A DNA stretch of 64,000 nucleotides. It comes from Dryomyza anilis (Eukaryota > Arthropoda > Insecta > Diptera > Dryomyzidae). A program made the translations under genes and the position numbers. The notes beneath the pieces are model-generated. The model did no database searches and was not told the DNA's origin. It saw only the letters and a list, made by a program, of their open reading frames with translations. Shown here piece by piece: positions 45,600-56,715 of the stretch (the first letter of the stretch is position 1; each line of letters starts with the position of its first letter). The stretch is from the NCBI GenBank assembly GCA_951804985.1, contig OX638133.1, positions 52,562,791 to 52,626,790 of the forward strand, written 5' to 3'.

Positions 45600-46165
45600 A
45601 AATTTTCAATAAATCATAAAATTGCAAATTTTGCACCTCTTTTCAAAAATGTTCAAAAGGGCATCAAATTGCAAATGCGCCTAATTTACAAAATTTTTGC
45701 GACTCTATAGAAGGGCGCAAAATATAGAGAAAGGCGCAACATTTCTAAAAAAGCATAAACTTGCAGATGCGCCTAATCTACAACATTTTTGCGCCTCTAC
45801 AGAAGGGCGCAAAATATACAGAAAAGCGCAACATTTTCTAAAATGCATAAAATTGCAAATGCGCCTTATTTACAAATTGTTTGCGCCTCTACAGAAGGGC
45901 GCAAAATATAGAGAAAGGTGCAAAATTCCTAAAAAAGGATAAACTTGCAGATGCGTCTAATCTACAAAATTTTTGCGCCTCTACAGAAGGCCGCAATATA
46001 TAGAGAAAAGTGCAAAATTTTCTAAAAAGCATAAAATTGCAAATGCGCTTTATTTACAAAATGTTTGCGCCTCTACAGAAGGGCTCAAAATTTTCAAAAA
46101 AGCAAAAAATTGCAAATGTGCCTAATTTAAAAAATGTTTGCGCCTCTACAGAAGGACGCAAGAAA
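45600..46165. repeat. 92-bp minisatellite, about six copies
   Basis: GCGCCTCTACAGAAGGGCGC-type units start at 45699, 45791, 45883, 45975, 46067 (exactly 92 bp apart) and 46140 (73 bp). Each unit also has GCATAAAATTGCAAATGCGC. Since 92 is not a multiple of three, frames across it change phase and are not coding. Confidence 0.9.
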
Positions 46166-47459
46166 GAGATAGGCGGAGTTTGTATCACAATCTGTCTGCC
46201 CGAACTGCCCGATCCCAAAATATGCAGTGAATCTGTCATTAAAATTCAACAAACTTTTACAACCTGCTATACACTTCCCAAAATATTCCATTTATCTGTA
46301 TGTTGGCCGGAAATATTCCTGAAATATTCCTGAAAAATTACATAAATTTTGTTCTGGGTATCAATATTAAATTGAATTTAAACATTATAGGCCATAGACA
46401 ATTTTAGACAACTTTAATAATTTGTATAGAATAAATTGTCAAATAGAATAAATTGTCAATTTGTATAGAATAAATTGTAAATTGTCTATACTAATACGCC
46501 ATAGTTTTTAAAAAATGTACATATTTTTTTGTACATCTTTGTTGTACAACTATTAGTCCAAATACTATTTTTGAAAGTTCGATTAAAGTTCGACAATTCA
46601 TAGTTTTAGATGTGTTGGTGTATTTTCATAATTAAAAATCAAATATTCACAAAATATTGTTTTTAAGTATGTCCAATCGGCACAGCGCTAAAAGGTTATG
46701 ATTGTTTCAAATTGAAGTAGTTATTAACAAAAAAATCGATATTGAAACAAAATTTATTTGATGACTTTTAGTTCCATAACGACGATTTATAATCGGATTT
46801 TAACGTTTTTAGTATTTTTGAAATAAAAAAAAAACTGTTGTAAATTAATTTAATAATTGGTCTAGTAACTATTACCTTTTACTTCTTGAAAAATTGTACA
46901 AAAACTAGTTTAAATATCAAACTTAAGTTTGGTACAAATGTTATACTTAAAAAAAAATCAAATTCAAATATATTGTACTTATTTTTCGTTTTCGAAATAT
47001 GCTGACTTGAAAAATGAAAATAATCATTAAAAATACATTGTGTATATCTGAAGTAGTTTTCCAACGAGATGTCGGTATTGATCACCTTTAATACAATACA
47101 CAAATTGAATTTTGTTTCCAAGGGGTACTGAGATATGTAATTATTTATTTCAAATTTATATGTAAAAAGTCATTGTAAGAAATGATGGCACTGTTAAAGA
47201 AAGGGTACCATTAGATAACATTCGATGAACATTTTTAATTTATGGTCTTAATTTTATTATAGGGTTGTTAAATTTTAAAATATTTTTTAATAATTATATA
47301 TGAGAAATATAAATAAAAGTTTGATTAATAATTATATATGTGAAATATAAATAAAAGTTTGATTAATAATTATCAAAGTCAAAAATAATTATTTTTGATA
47401 AATACTTTCAAAATTGAAATATAATTATTATTTTAGATATATATTTATTTAAATCAAAA
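46166..47459. other. No gene seen; small repeats
   Basis: AT-rich. TAGAATAAATTGT occurs three times at 46428-46478. A 38-bp unit (TAATAATTATATATGWG... AAAGTTTGAT) is repeated in tandem at about 47290-47366. Short frames have no recognisable domain. Confidence 0.5.
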
Positions 47460-47499
47460 TTAATTAATATATATATACTTTATATATATATATATATAA

Positions 47500-47585
47500 A
47501 ATCCGTTACTCCTACCAAAAAATCTCTAAACAAACAAATTGGCTGAACTTTAGATGACTGGATGAAGTGAAATATTTGTTCTTCA
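47500..47585. repeat. Direct repeat of about 80 bp, copy 1
   Basis: AAATCCGTTACTCCTACCAA ... GATGACTGGATGAAGTGAAA, preceded by an (AT)n tract. Copy 2 at 49235-49312 is also preceded by an (AT)n tract. The left arm of the large inverted repeat lies exactly between the two. Confidence 0.85.
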
Positions 47586-47750
47586 AACTATCACCAAAAT
47601 ACGTCTAATTATGACATTGATGTATTTTGGGCGTACCCGTTAATGAAATGAAACCATTTTAACATACTTATATACATATGTATTCACAAAAAATCCAAAA
47701 TTTAAAGTATATAGCTCTTTTAGTTTTCTTCTTAACGTATTTTCCGAGTA

Positions 47751-48625
47751 AAGGGTTTTTCAGTAAGAGCGCTACAAAAGTTTAAATAAAACAAAAACGG
47801 TTTTGGATAGCAATGAAATTCTTTATTCCTGTCAAAGTACGTTCGATGCCATTATGTATGGAACTCGATTTCTTTTGCATGGCCACCACGGGCACGCTTG
47901 CAGAAGTCCAGACGCTGAACCCAATTTTAGACAGTTTTCAAGCATAAATCGGCCGATACTGCTGCAATTTCACGTTCGATATTCGTACGAAGTTCAGCAA
48001 TCGTCGCTGCCTTGTTGACATAGACCATAGACTTGACGTAGCCCCACAGGAAATAGTCTAACGGCGTCAAATCGCACGACCGAGGCGGCCAATCGACTGG
48101 ACCATTTCGTGAGATAACACGTTTTCCAAACTTTCCAATGAATTGATTGTGGCATTCACTGTGTGGCTTGTGGCGCCGTCATGCTGGAACCACATGTCCT
48201 CCAAGTCCATATCATCCAATTGGGGCCAAAAACATTCGGTTATCATTGATTCCCATTCACAGTAACGTGCCGGTCTTGATCATAACGGAATATGTACGGC
48301 CCAATGAAGCCGCCGGCCCATAAACCGCACCAAACCGTAATTTGGACCAAGATCTTTTCGCAAAATTCGCCACAAGGACGTCACAGAGATGCCCAACGCT
48401 TAGGAACGGCGTGTGAGAGACACATTTGGTCTTTCTTCAACTGAAGCCTCAGCGACAGCAATATTCTCGACACTACGGGCACTTCTTTGTCTCACTGGCA
48501 TGGGAACATTTTGTACCGTGCCTGTGGATTCAAATTTTTCCACTAGACGCTCAATTGTTGATCTGCTAGGACGATTATGATGACCATAAATTGGACGTAG
48601 CGCTCTTAACGTTGAGGCTACTAAA
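47751..48625 (-). mobile_element. Mariner-like element M2, one end only
   Basis: Right terminal repeat present (AAGGGTTTTTCAGTAAGAGC at 47751, TA outside at 47749). The other end is missing; coding homology stops near 48625 at the same base as in M3, so M2 and M3 are one truncated insertion duplicated as a palindrome. Confidence 0.85.
47852..48620 (-). pseudogene. Mariner-like transposase, frameshifted (M2)
   Basis: Reverse complement reads as a nearly full transposase with a helix-turn-helix side (GHHNRPSRSTIERLVEKFE-type), then VTVNG, the HDGATSHTA catalytic box, the WPPRSCDLTPLDYFLWG box and the end CKRARGGHAKEIEFHT, in more than one phase. There is a small deletion after VTVNG and one in the N-terminal half. 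Confidence 0.8.
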
Positions 48626-49122
48626 TTGATTTTTTGCGCCTTTTTTCAATTTTTTCTAATATGCGCCCTTTGTATTTTTTCTCATCAAATACAGTGAATA
48701 ATGAATTATACACAACTGTACTTCTTTAAACCAACTTTTTTTCTTTAAATCAACCGTTTTATTTGCTTAAGCGCGCACAGTGGTCCAAAATGGAAAAAAG
48801 CTGGCCAAAATTCTATAAATCGTATATTTTGATTAAAGACAAGTATACGTTCAATGTGTAATTCAAATTCGTGTGGTTCGGTATAAAAATTGCAATGATC
48901 TGACAATTTTTTTTGTTTAGAAAAAGTTCAAAATATTTTTTATTTAGTCAAATATGAACATACAATTTATAAGAAATTCGATTAATATGGGTAATATTAA
49001 GAGAAAGAAGATAACGCAGATGAAGGAGAAGATGATAAAGACGACATTGATGAAGAATACCAAGAGTTTCAATCTTTTTTATTCTTCCTCTCACATCCAT
49101 TTCTATTTTATATCAAAAATCC

Positions 49123-49127
<5 letters not shown>

Positions 49128-49184
<57 letters not shown>

Positions 49185-49235
49185 GTATATATATATATAT
49201 ATGTATATATATGTATATATATGGAAATATATAAA
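49128..49235. repeat. (AT)n microsatellite
   Basis: TA run with TG interruptions, immediately inside the left arm. Frames across it give Ile-Tyr repeats. Confidence 0.9.
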
Positions 49236-49312
49236 AAAATCCGTTACTCCTACCAAAAAAATCTCTAAACAAATTGGCTGAACTTTAGATGACTGGATGA
49301 AGTGAAATATTT
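49235..49312. repeat. Direct repeat of about 80 bp, copy 2
   Basis: Copy of 47500-47585, with AAACAAATTGG for AAACAAACAAATTGG. Confidence 0.85.
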
Positions 49313-50143
49313 TTTCTCACTTGTGGTACCCCAGATAAATCGAAACCTGATACACCTACCTATATGAACATGTAGGTACTGAAATGAAAGATATTGATCT
49401 TACGATTAATATGTTATTATGTTCATGATCCGATAACCCCAGTAACCTCAGGACCCTTTTTAGTTTTAACAACTGAGTTCATTTTATACACGAATAATAT
49501 ATAGATACAAGTGTGGGTACACAACGAAAACAAATTTAATCAGGAGTCTTTTATACACTTTTGTATTTACGTTTTAAAAAATAAAAAATTTAATATTTTT
49601 TAAAAAGATTTCGCCAGCGGCGCACACTGGTCCTAAAGTGAAAAAAGCTGGCCAAAATTCAATACTTTTTTTTAAATTAGAATGCAAACAATAGTATTAT
49701 AATTCACTTATAAACATTCCATGCCATAAATGCGTCCAAAAATTGTATTCGAAAAAACTACTCTTTTTCAGATATTAACTTTCAAAGTAAGTACATTTTT
49801 CATTAAAAAAAATGTATGTTTTAGTGTGTTTTGATTTTAAGATTACTGCTAATGTAAATATTCTATTCATATTATATTATGATAATTATATAAATAGATG
49901 TTTTAAGAACTTATAATACATCAAAAAACGGAACTAGTCTAAAGAACCAATAAGATATTATACAGTATCTGTTAGCCTCTAAAACAAAAAGTAAATTGTT
50001 AAAAGTTAAAAAAGTAAAAGTGTTCCGCATTGTTCCCTTAAACTTTTAATGCAGTTTTGTTGCCAAATGAAGGAGCATTTCAAATCAGTTTTTAAATTTT
50101 GCAAATAATAGCTTTTGCGAAAGAAAACTTACTTTATATTTAA
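49313..50143. other. Spacer of the inverted repeat, no gene seen
   Basis: AT-rich. 49617-49665 has GCGCACACTGGTCC ... AAAAAAGCTGGCCAAAATTC, also found near 48776 and 33170 (dispersed repeat). Confidence 0.5.
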
Positions 50144-50554
50144 AAAATGGGATTTTTGATATAAAATAGAAATGGATGTGAGAGGAACAATAAAAAAGAT
50201 TGAAACTCTTGGTATTCTTCATCAATGTCGTCTTTATCATCTTCTCCTTCATCTGCGTTATCTTCTTTCTCTTAATATTACCCATATTAATCGAATTTCT
50301 TATAAATTGTATGTTCATATTTGACTAAATAAAAAATATTTTGAACTTTTTCTAAACAAAAAAAAATGTCAGATCTTTGCAATTTTTATACCGAATCACG
50401 CGAATTTGAATTACATATTGAAAGTATACTTGTTGGTTTAAAGAAGTACAGTTGTGTATAATTCATTATTCACTGTATTTGATGAGAAAAAATAAAAAGG
50501 GCGCATATTAGAAAAAATTGGAAAAAAGGCGCAAAAAATCAATTTAGTAGCCTC

Positions 50555-51389
50555 AACGTTAAGAGCGCTACGTCCAATTTATGGTCATCATAATCGTCCT
50601 AGCAGATCAACAATTGAGCGTCTAGTGGAAAAATTTGAATCCACAGGCACAGTACAAAATGTTCCCATGCCAGTGAGAATATTGCTGTCGCTGAGGCTTC
50701 AGTTGAAGAAAGACCAAATGTGTCTCTCACACGTCGTTCTCAAGCGTTGGGCATCTCTGTGACGTCCTTGTGGCGAATTTTGCGAAAAGATCTTGGCCTA
50801 CATCCAAGGTCCAAATTACGGTTTGGTGCGGTTTATGGGCCGGCGGCTTCATTGGGCCGTACATATTCCGTTATGATCAAGACCGGCACGTTACTGTGAA
50901 TGGGAATCGCTACCGTTCAATGATAACCGAATATTTTTGGCCCCAATTGGATGATATGGACTTGGAGGACATGTGGTTCCAACATGACGGCGCCACAAGC
51001 CACACAGCGAATACCATAATCAATTTATTGGAAAGTTTGGAGAACGTGTGGTTCCAACATGACGGCGCCACAAGCCACACAGCGAATGCCATAATCAATT
51101 CATTGGAAAGTTTGGAGAACGTGTTATCTCACGAAATGGTCCAGTCGATTGGCCGCCTCGGTCGTGCGATTTGACGCCGTTAGACTATTTCCTGTGGGGC
51201 TACGTTAAGTCTATGGTCTATGCCAACAAGCCAGCGACGATTGATGAACTTCGTACGAATATCGAACGTGAAATTGCAGCAGTATCGGCCGATTTATGCT
51301 TGAAAACTGTCGAAAATTGGGTTCAGCGTCTGGACTTCTGCAAGCGTGCCCGTGGTGGTCATACAAAAGAAATCGAGTTCCATACATAA
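50555..51389 (+). pseudogene. Mariner-like transposase, frameshifted, with catalytic-box duplication (M3)
   Basis: The N-terminal helix-turn-helix side is at 50555-50660 (NRPSRSTIERLVEKF), a broken middle follows, then 50770-51174 encodes GFIGPYIFRYDQDRHVTVNG and two consecutive copies of WFQHDGATSHTA..INSLE, made by a 75-bp tandem duplication (50974-51048 and 51049-51123). After a frameshift 51171-51389 gives LTPLDYFLWGYVKSMVYAN and ends CKRARGGHTKEIEFHT. Confidence 0.85.
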
Positions 51390-51490
51390 TGGCATCGAAC
51401 GTACTTTGACAGGAATAAAGAATTTCATTGCTATCCAAAACCGTTTGTGTTTTATTTAAACTTTTGTAGCGCTCTTATTGAAAAACCCTT
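50555..51490 (+). mobile_element. Mariner-like element M3, one end only
   Basis: Right terminal repeat CTTTTGTAGCGCTCTTATTG...AAACCCTT ends at 51490, followed by TA (51491-51492). The left end is missing, as in M2. Confidence 0.85.
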
Positions 51491-51645
51491 TACTCGGAAA
51501 ATACGTTAAGAAGAAAACTAAAAGAGCTATATACTTTAAATTTTGGATTTTTTGTGAATACATATATGTATAAGTATGTTAAAATGGTTTCATTTCATTA
51601 ACGGGTACGCCCAAAATACATCAATGTCATAATTAGACGTATTTT

Positions 51646-52315
51646 TCGGCGGTTATTTTAATTATCTCTATTGGTTCCAAAGTTGTTGACCGAAAACATT
51701 CACTTTTTGACCACTGTGTGGCGTGATATGAATTTTTGCATTTGAAAATTTTGAATTTTTGATCTGCGAAATGTGGGATTTACAAAAAAGAATAAAAACT
51801 TACTTTAATAGATGAAATATTAGAGAATGCGATGGGAGTGAAAACAAATGTCTATACGCTATTTCAAATTTTGAATTTATGCAATCTTTCGACTGGTTCT
51901 ACCCCAGTGTGCGTCGATCCGGTCCATCCTAACTAGGGAATACAATCCCGGGGTTCGGGATCCCGGGATCCCAATCATTTTCTAGTCCCGAAAATCCCGG
52001 AATTAAAAAGTACTAATCCCAGGATTTTCGGGATTGGCAAAAATCACTATTTTGTAATAGTACTGCAAACAAAACGATATAAAATTCATTCCAGAGCTCT
52101 CAATGATATAAAATTTATTAAAAAAATCAATGAATTTAATTTATCCCAATTTTGAAAAACTAAAACCAAAGTCTTATATACGAGATAAATCAATTTGAAC
52201 ATAGTTAAACTCACAACTGATATTACAAACTTTTTTATCGGTTGTACTTTTAATTATTCGGTCCCTTTACCTAATTTGTGTTCTGTTTTTTTTTTTATAA
52301 ACATAATGTAACAAA
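51646..52315. other. No gene seen; GC-rich palindromic island
   Basis: 51947-52040 holds repeated TCCCGGGAT/ATCCCGGGA-type words (GGGATCCCGGGATCCC, ATCCCGGAATT, ATTTTCGGGATT) in an otherwise AT-rich area, forming overlapping palindromes. No coding content. Confidence 0.55.
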
Positions 52316-52325
52316 ATTATTATTG

Positions 52326-53307
52326 CACGGAGAGAAAAGATTTGTTTGTATATGTTTGAATGTAATTGTAACGTAATTCGAAATCACCATTTAAATATTA
52401 GGAGTAAAATCTAATTACATTATAATTGAATTGTCTAATTATTTTGTTCAGATTGAAATATTATTATACGATATTTAAACATAAATTGCTTTAATCGAGG
52501 TTTTACATGAATTTACTATATTAATGTTTCTGTAGAAATATATATTTTTCATCAGATATTAATATATGTATGTTTGAAATTTCCACTATTTAACACACCC
52601 AACGTCAATAAAAGGTTCTTTGAATTATATGTATTTGGTTATTCGTGATTATTACTGGGTGACAACGAATTTAAAAGTAATAGCAATATTTTGATTATAT
52701 GTATGTTCGGTATTACGATATCACAATTAAATAGCAAAGCTGCCTACTTTTAGCACTCAGTAACACTCACATTAATACTTTTCATATAGTTCGAAAGTTC
52801 GTTTTGGTGGATGAATTTGTTTAAGTATCGCCAATATCTGTTAATACCAGATAGTGGCTGTTTGTGAAATATCCAATTCATCCGTAAATCACTGAACTCA
52901 ATATAGGAACAATAGATGGAAATAAAATTATTAAGTATAAATAAAAGATGTGTAATAAAAAAAATAAAAGTTTAATTATATAAAATAATTTAAAAAAAAA
53001 ATTAATTTAAAAAAATGGAAAACACGAATATTGTGTAAAGAAGATATTAGCATTACATTTACTTTTTTTACAATAAAATAAAATGTAAACATAAATATGT
53101 TTACATGTAAATAAAAGGTTTTTCAGATTCAAACATATATATGTATAAAATATGTTTGAACGAAAACAAAAATATGTTTGGCTATTATGTTTGGTTATTA
53201 TAATTATGTTTGGCAATGAAATAATACTTTTGTTTCCATAAAGCTCCAAAGATATATGTAATGCTTGCAAAATTATGTTTGGGAGAGCCCTTTTTTTTCG
53301 GCGTGTA
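52326..53307. mobile_element. Possible non-autonomous DNA transposon
   Basis: Left end CACGGAGAGAAAAGA and right end TTTTTTTTCGGCGTG(TA) form a weak inverted repeat, and ATTATTATTG stands outside both (52316-52325 and 53308-53317). Inside are repeated TATGTTTG words and no coding sequence. The duplication is AT-rich and could be chance, so this is tentative. Confidence 0.4.
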
Positions 53308-53362
53308 ATTATTATTGCATACTAATTGTTTCTTTTATCTAAATTTATCTAAATTAGAGTAG

Positions 53363-54440
53363 GCAGATAAAATAGTAGAAGAGTTACTAAATTTCCTGAA
53401 TTTAAAAATTAAATCTGTTTTAGCAAAAAATGTTGAATTGGAAAGATTAGTTGACGGGTGGAGAAAACGTTTAAACGATTATTGTTTAAAACTAACAGCA
53501 GAGTTAGAAGGAACAGCTAAAATAGATGAGGAAAACATAAAATTAAGAAATTTATTGAAAGAAAAGAATATTTCTGAGGAATCAATAAATAATTCTGTCA
53601 GACGCCAGGCAGGGGAGGAGTACGCGACGTTGGAGGAAGCGAACAACAAAATACAGGAGTTGAACGAGGATGTTAAGACAGCGCACGAGACATCCTTATA
53701 CCACAAGAATACCATAGAAAGTGACGACATCACAACACAGGGCAACATGGGATTAGGCGAAGTCGCGAAATTCGTTAAAAATGCGGTGCCAGATTTTGCA
53801 GACTCATCATCGCTGAGGACGAATCTTCACCGTTTTATTGAAGGATGTGAAGTGGTGAGGGCAGAACTGAAGCCTGAACAAATGAAGGAGTTTATTAAAG
53901 ACGTTAGGGTTCGTTTGGAGTTTGACACAATAGATAGATGACTTATACAATCTGTTAAGGAATACGTTCTTGGAATGTAGGTCAGTAGATGCCATTCAAT
54001 ATGACATTAGAAAGGCACCTCAGTATCCGGGAGAAAGTATTAGATCTTTCTCGAGGCGTTTGGTTAACCTGCAGTCGGCAGCATTAAGCACGATTTAATG
54101 TAAACATAATGATACGAAAGACGACGTGTTCGTTAATGAATTGAATAATTTAGTTAAAAGATCATTTAAGTTAGGACTTCGGGATTACACTTTGCGAATG
54201 CTCATGTTGAGCAGTAAGCAAACAACACTGAAGAACTTGGTGGAAGAGGCATTGGACCATGCGACGATACAAAGGGAGTCAGCAGAGTTAACGGGCATAG
54301 ACAAGTTTGGAGTCCATTTCAATGAGCCCTCATCGATCTTTATGCCAAATAATCGTAATGCATCAGGTGGCCAAGGCAATGAAAAAAAAGGAGACGGAAG
54401 AGAAAACACAAAATGTAGGTATGAAGCAGCCTACGCCTAA
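53363..54440 (+). pseudogene. Gypsy gag, plus-strand copy
   Basis: The frame is open from just after a TAG at about 53357, before the first Met at 53438. About 110 residues of Lys/Glu-rich heptad-like sequence (EENIKLRNLLKEKN, ANNKIQELNEDVKTAHE) look like a coiled coil. MGLGEVAKFVKNAVPDF then starts the capsid-like part that aligns with the start of the minus-strand gag (RFIEGC is shared). The frame breaks near 53939, continues in another phase (GESIRSFSRRLVNLQ) and ends in 54126-54440 with FKLGLRDYTLRMLMLSS. Divergent from the minus-strand gag. Confidence 0.8.
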
Positions 54441-54442
54441 GT

Positions 54443-54904
54443 ACATGTTCTTTTTGCAAGAAGAAGGGACATCTGATGGATGAATGTCTTACACGGAGAA
54501 ATACTACGTATTGCAGTGACTGTCGTACTTATGGACATGAACAGTGTGCAGATCGTTCGGGTCGGAATGTTCCCCATTCCGCTCCCTAAGGAAGTCAGAC
54601 ACCCGTACCTCAGGTAAATGGTCAAAGTGGCATCCAGAATCAAGGTGGGGGTGCTCCAGGATTGAGATGCGATTGGTGCCATAGAGGGGGACACGTCGAG
54701 GGGGATTATCGTGTTAAACGCGATACACAAGTTTTTCAAGAAAATAATGGTAAAGGGAATTTTGCAAACAGGCCCACTAAATATTGCACTTGGTGCAGAA
54801 AGGACGGACATGTTATTATGAATTGTTATGCCAAACGCAAATATGATGCATGGAACAATAATACCACTCCGCAGGGAAACTACCAGGGGCCCAGCCAAGG
54901 CCAC
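54443..54904 (+). pseudogene. Gypsy nucleocapsid zinc knuckles, plus-strand copy
   Basis: Four Cys/His boxes in two phases: CSFCKKKGHLMDEC, a degenerate CSDCRTYGHEQC, CDWCHRGGHVEGDY (last Cys is Tyr) and CTWCRKDGHVIMNC. The spacing C-x2-C-x4-H-x4-C is that of retroelement nucleocapsids. The frame covering the last two is 54662-54907. The long antisense frame 54437-55237 across this area is a shadow. Confidence 0.85.
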
Positions 54905-54944
54905 TAAACTGGGGACTCTTAGCAAAAAGTGTAGTAAGGCCAGT

Positions 54945-55255
54945 GTTGTAGAAGTTCCCAAGAGGACACTACAACAAAATAAAACAGCAAATACTATTAA
55001 CGCAGAAAATGAAGAACAAAAAGTAAAAATACATATTAATAAAGTTAGAAATCTTCCAACAAAAACATATAATGAACTAAAAAATAATAATACACAACTT
55101 GACGCGAATAATGAACAGAATATAGGAATTAGGGAAATTAAAAATAAACAAATTATAAAGAAAACAAATAAAGTAAAGAAAGTAAAACCAATTGAATCGG
55201 AAGTTAAAAATATTAAAATCAAGAATAATAAAATCAAATAAAAAGAAAGTTGAAA
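54945..55255 (+). other. Gypsy gag-pol linker, plus-strand copy
   Basis: Lys/Asn-rich frame (54828-55241) ending in Lys-rich KKVKPIESEVKNIKIKNN. From about 54945 the DNA closely matches the minus-strand element, while everything upstream is diverged; this is the apparent recombination point. Confidence 0.65.
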
Positions 55256-56125
55256 TTAACTGCCCTGAAAATTTGGGAATTGTAGATCAAACGTCTGGCA
55301 AGTCTGTGGATACATTCCGTCAGGGTCGAGTATAATTTGCAATGAAGTAATTTCAATATTTATTTTTATTATTAGCGCTATGTGCGCTTTATCGTCAGAA
55401 ATGTATAATAAATTCACGATTTTTAAAATTAAATTGTCTTCAATTGCTAATAATTTTAAGAGTAAATTTATATCGAGAAAAATAAAATTAACTTCACAAT
55501 TAGGCATGCATCGTAAAATATTTAACTGGCATGGAGAGTGTTTCAAGATATCCGATACGAGTGATGTGTTCATTGAAGTAACTTGCGAGGCAGCAAAAAA
55601 TGGAAAACTTACTCTGTTAATTGATTCTGGAACTGAAACCAGCCTGATTAAAGAAAATAGGATGGCACATTTGCCGAATTTTAATAAAAATATTCAGAAA
55701 GATCTGAGTGGTGCTTTTGGTGGATGCGTTAGAACCTTAGGCTCCACTAAGATTAAGCACACATACATAGAAAACCTGAGTTTAACGCTACACGTTGTGT
55801 CACTTGAACAAGGGGTACCAGCAGATGACATAGTCGGGCGTGACAATCTCTGGAACAGATCTATAATAAATGCGTTAAATAAAAAATTACATTTTTTGAT
55901 GAAGACAAAAATTACTTTGTTAAATTTCCTTTAAAATCATTGCAAGACATAGAAAATATTAATTTTAATCAACAAATCAGGGTACAGCCCAGAACAGCCA
56001 TGGTTGTATCACTGCCGTTAAGAACAAGAATTCCTATAGTTTTGTTGCACAAACAGGAAATTCAGCCAGGAGTATATTTGGGAGATAGTTTAACAAACGT
56101 TAGAAGAAATAGAGTATATGCATAA
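55256..56125 (+). pseudogene. Gypsy protease, plus-strand copy
   Basis: 55380-55934 encodes TLLIDSGTETSLIKEN, with DSGTE in place of DSGAE, and VPADDIVGRDNLW; a frameshift after NALNKK ends it. 55940-56125 continues with TAMVVSLPLRTRIPIVL. The protein would cleave the Gag-Pol precursor. Confidence 0.85.
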
Positions 56126-56149
56126 ATTTTAAATGCCACCGATAAGGAG

Positions 56150-56714
56150 GTGACCATTGATAGCAATTTCAAGCCACAATTTTCAAATTTTATCAAATAT
56201 AAAGAAGCAACAAAGACGAGTTCTACAATAAATAAAATAAACTCGGTTAATATAAAAAATAGAATTGATAGATTATTAGGGAATGTAAAGATCGATGAAT
56301 CATTAAATAAAGAAGAGGTTGCATCTTTTGCTAGTCATACCATGACGTTTTTCATTTGGAAGGGGATGAATTAACATTCACTCCGATATTAAAACATGAA
56401 ATGCCCACACAATGGAATAACCTACCAATAAATCAGAAACAGTATAAACTTCCTCATATGCTTAGAAATGAGATTAATAGACAAGTATCAAAGATGTTAG
56501 ACGATGGAATTATTTCACGAAGCATGTCGCCTTGGAATTCCCCATTATTATTGGTACCTATAAAGGGCGATAAAGATGGCAATAAGAAATGGAGACTGGT
56601 TATAGATTTCCGAAAATTAAATGACGTCACCATCAAACAGGTATTTCCTATACCACGAATAGATGAGATTTTGACCAGTTACGTCATAGTCAATATTTTT
56701 CAACACTAGATTTA
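56150..56714 (+). pseudogene. Gypsy RT N-terminal part, plus-strand copy
   Basis: The linker (56150-56330) is uninterrupted by BEL here, showing the pre-insertion site. 56356-56709 encodes SPWNSPLLLVPIKGDKDG and WRLVIDFRKLNDVT. About 16 bp differ around 56330-56345 relative to the other copies. At about 56715 the RT core with YLDD is deleted and the frame joins the connection region. Confidence 0.85.
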
Positions 56715-56715
56715 G

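Larger units (their letters stand above)
47597..49127. repeat. Large inverted repeat, left arm (about 1.53 kb)
   Basis: Its reverse complement is 50144-51645. The outer end is AAAATACGTCTAATTATGAC and the inner end is AAAAATCCCATTTTAT. It contains a dispersed-repeat flank, the mariner-like remnant M2 and a further 500 bp with small frames. The arms differ by a 75-bp duplication in the right arm and small indels. Confidence 0.9.
50144..51645. repeat. Large inverted repeat, right arm (about 1.50 kb)
   Basis: Reverse complement of 47597-49127. It contains the mariner-like remnant M3 in plus orientation and the same repeat flank (ACGGGTACGCCCAAAATACA). Confidence 0.9.

Noticed and set aside
45600..46165. 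CRISPR-like array
   Set aside because: Whole 92-bp units repeat with no unique spacers; the genome is eukaryotic.
45483..46333. Chain of plus-strand frames, apparently a repetitive protein
   Set aside because: They cross a 92-bp minisatellite; 92 is not divisible by three and the phase changes from unit to unit.
54437..55237. 266-codon antisense frame with hydrophobic stretches resembling a membrane protein
   Set aside because: Lies antisense to the Gypsy zinc knuckles and Lys/Asn-rich linker; hydrophobicity is the complement of AAA/AAT codons.
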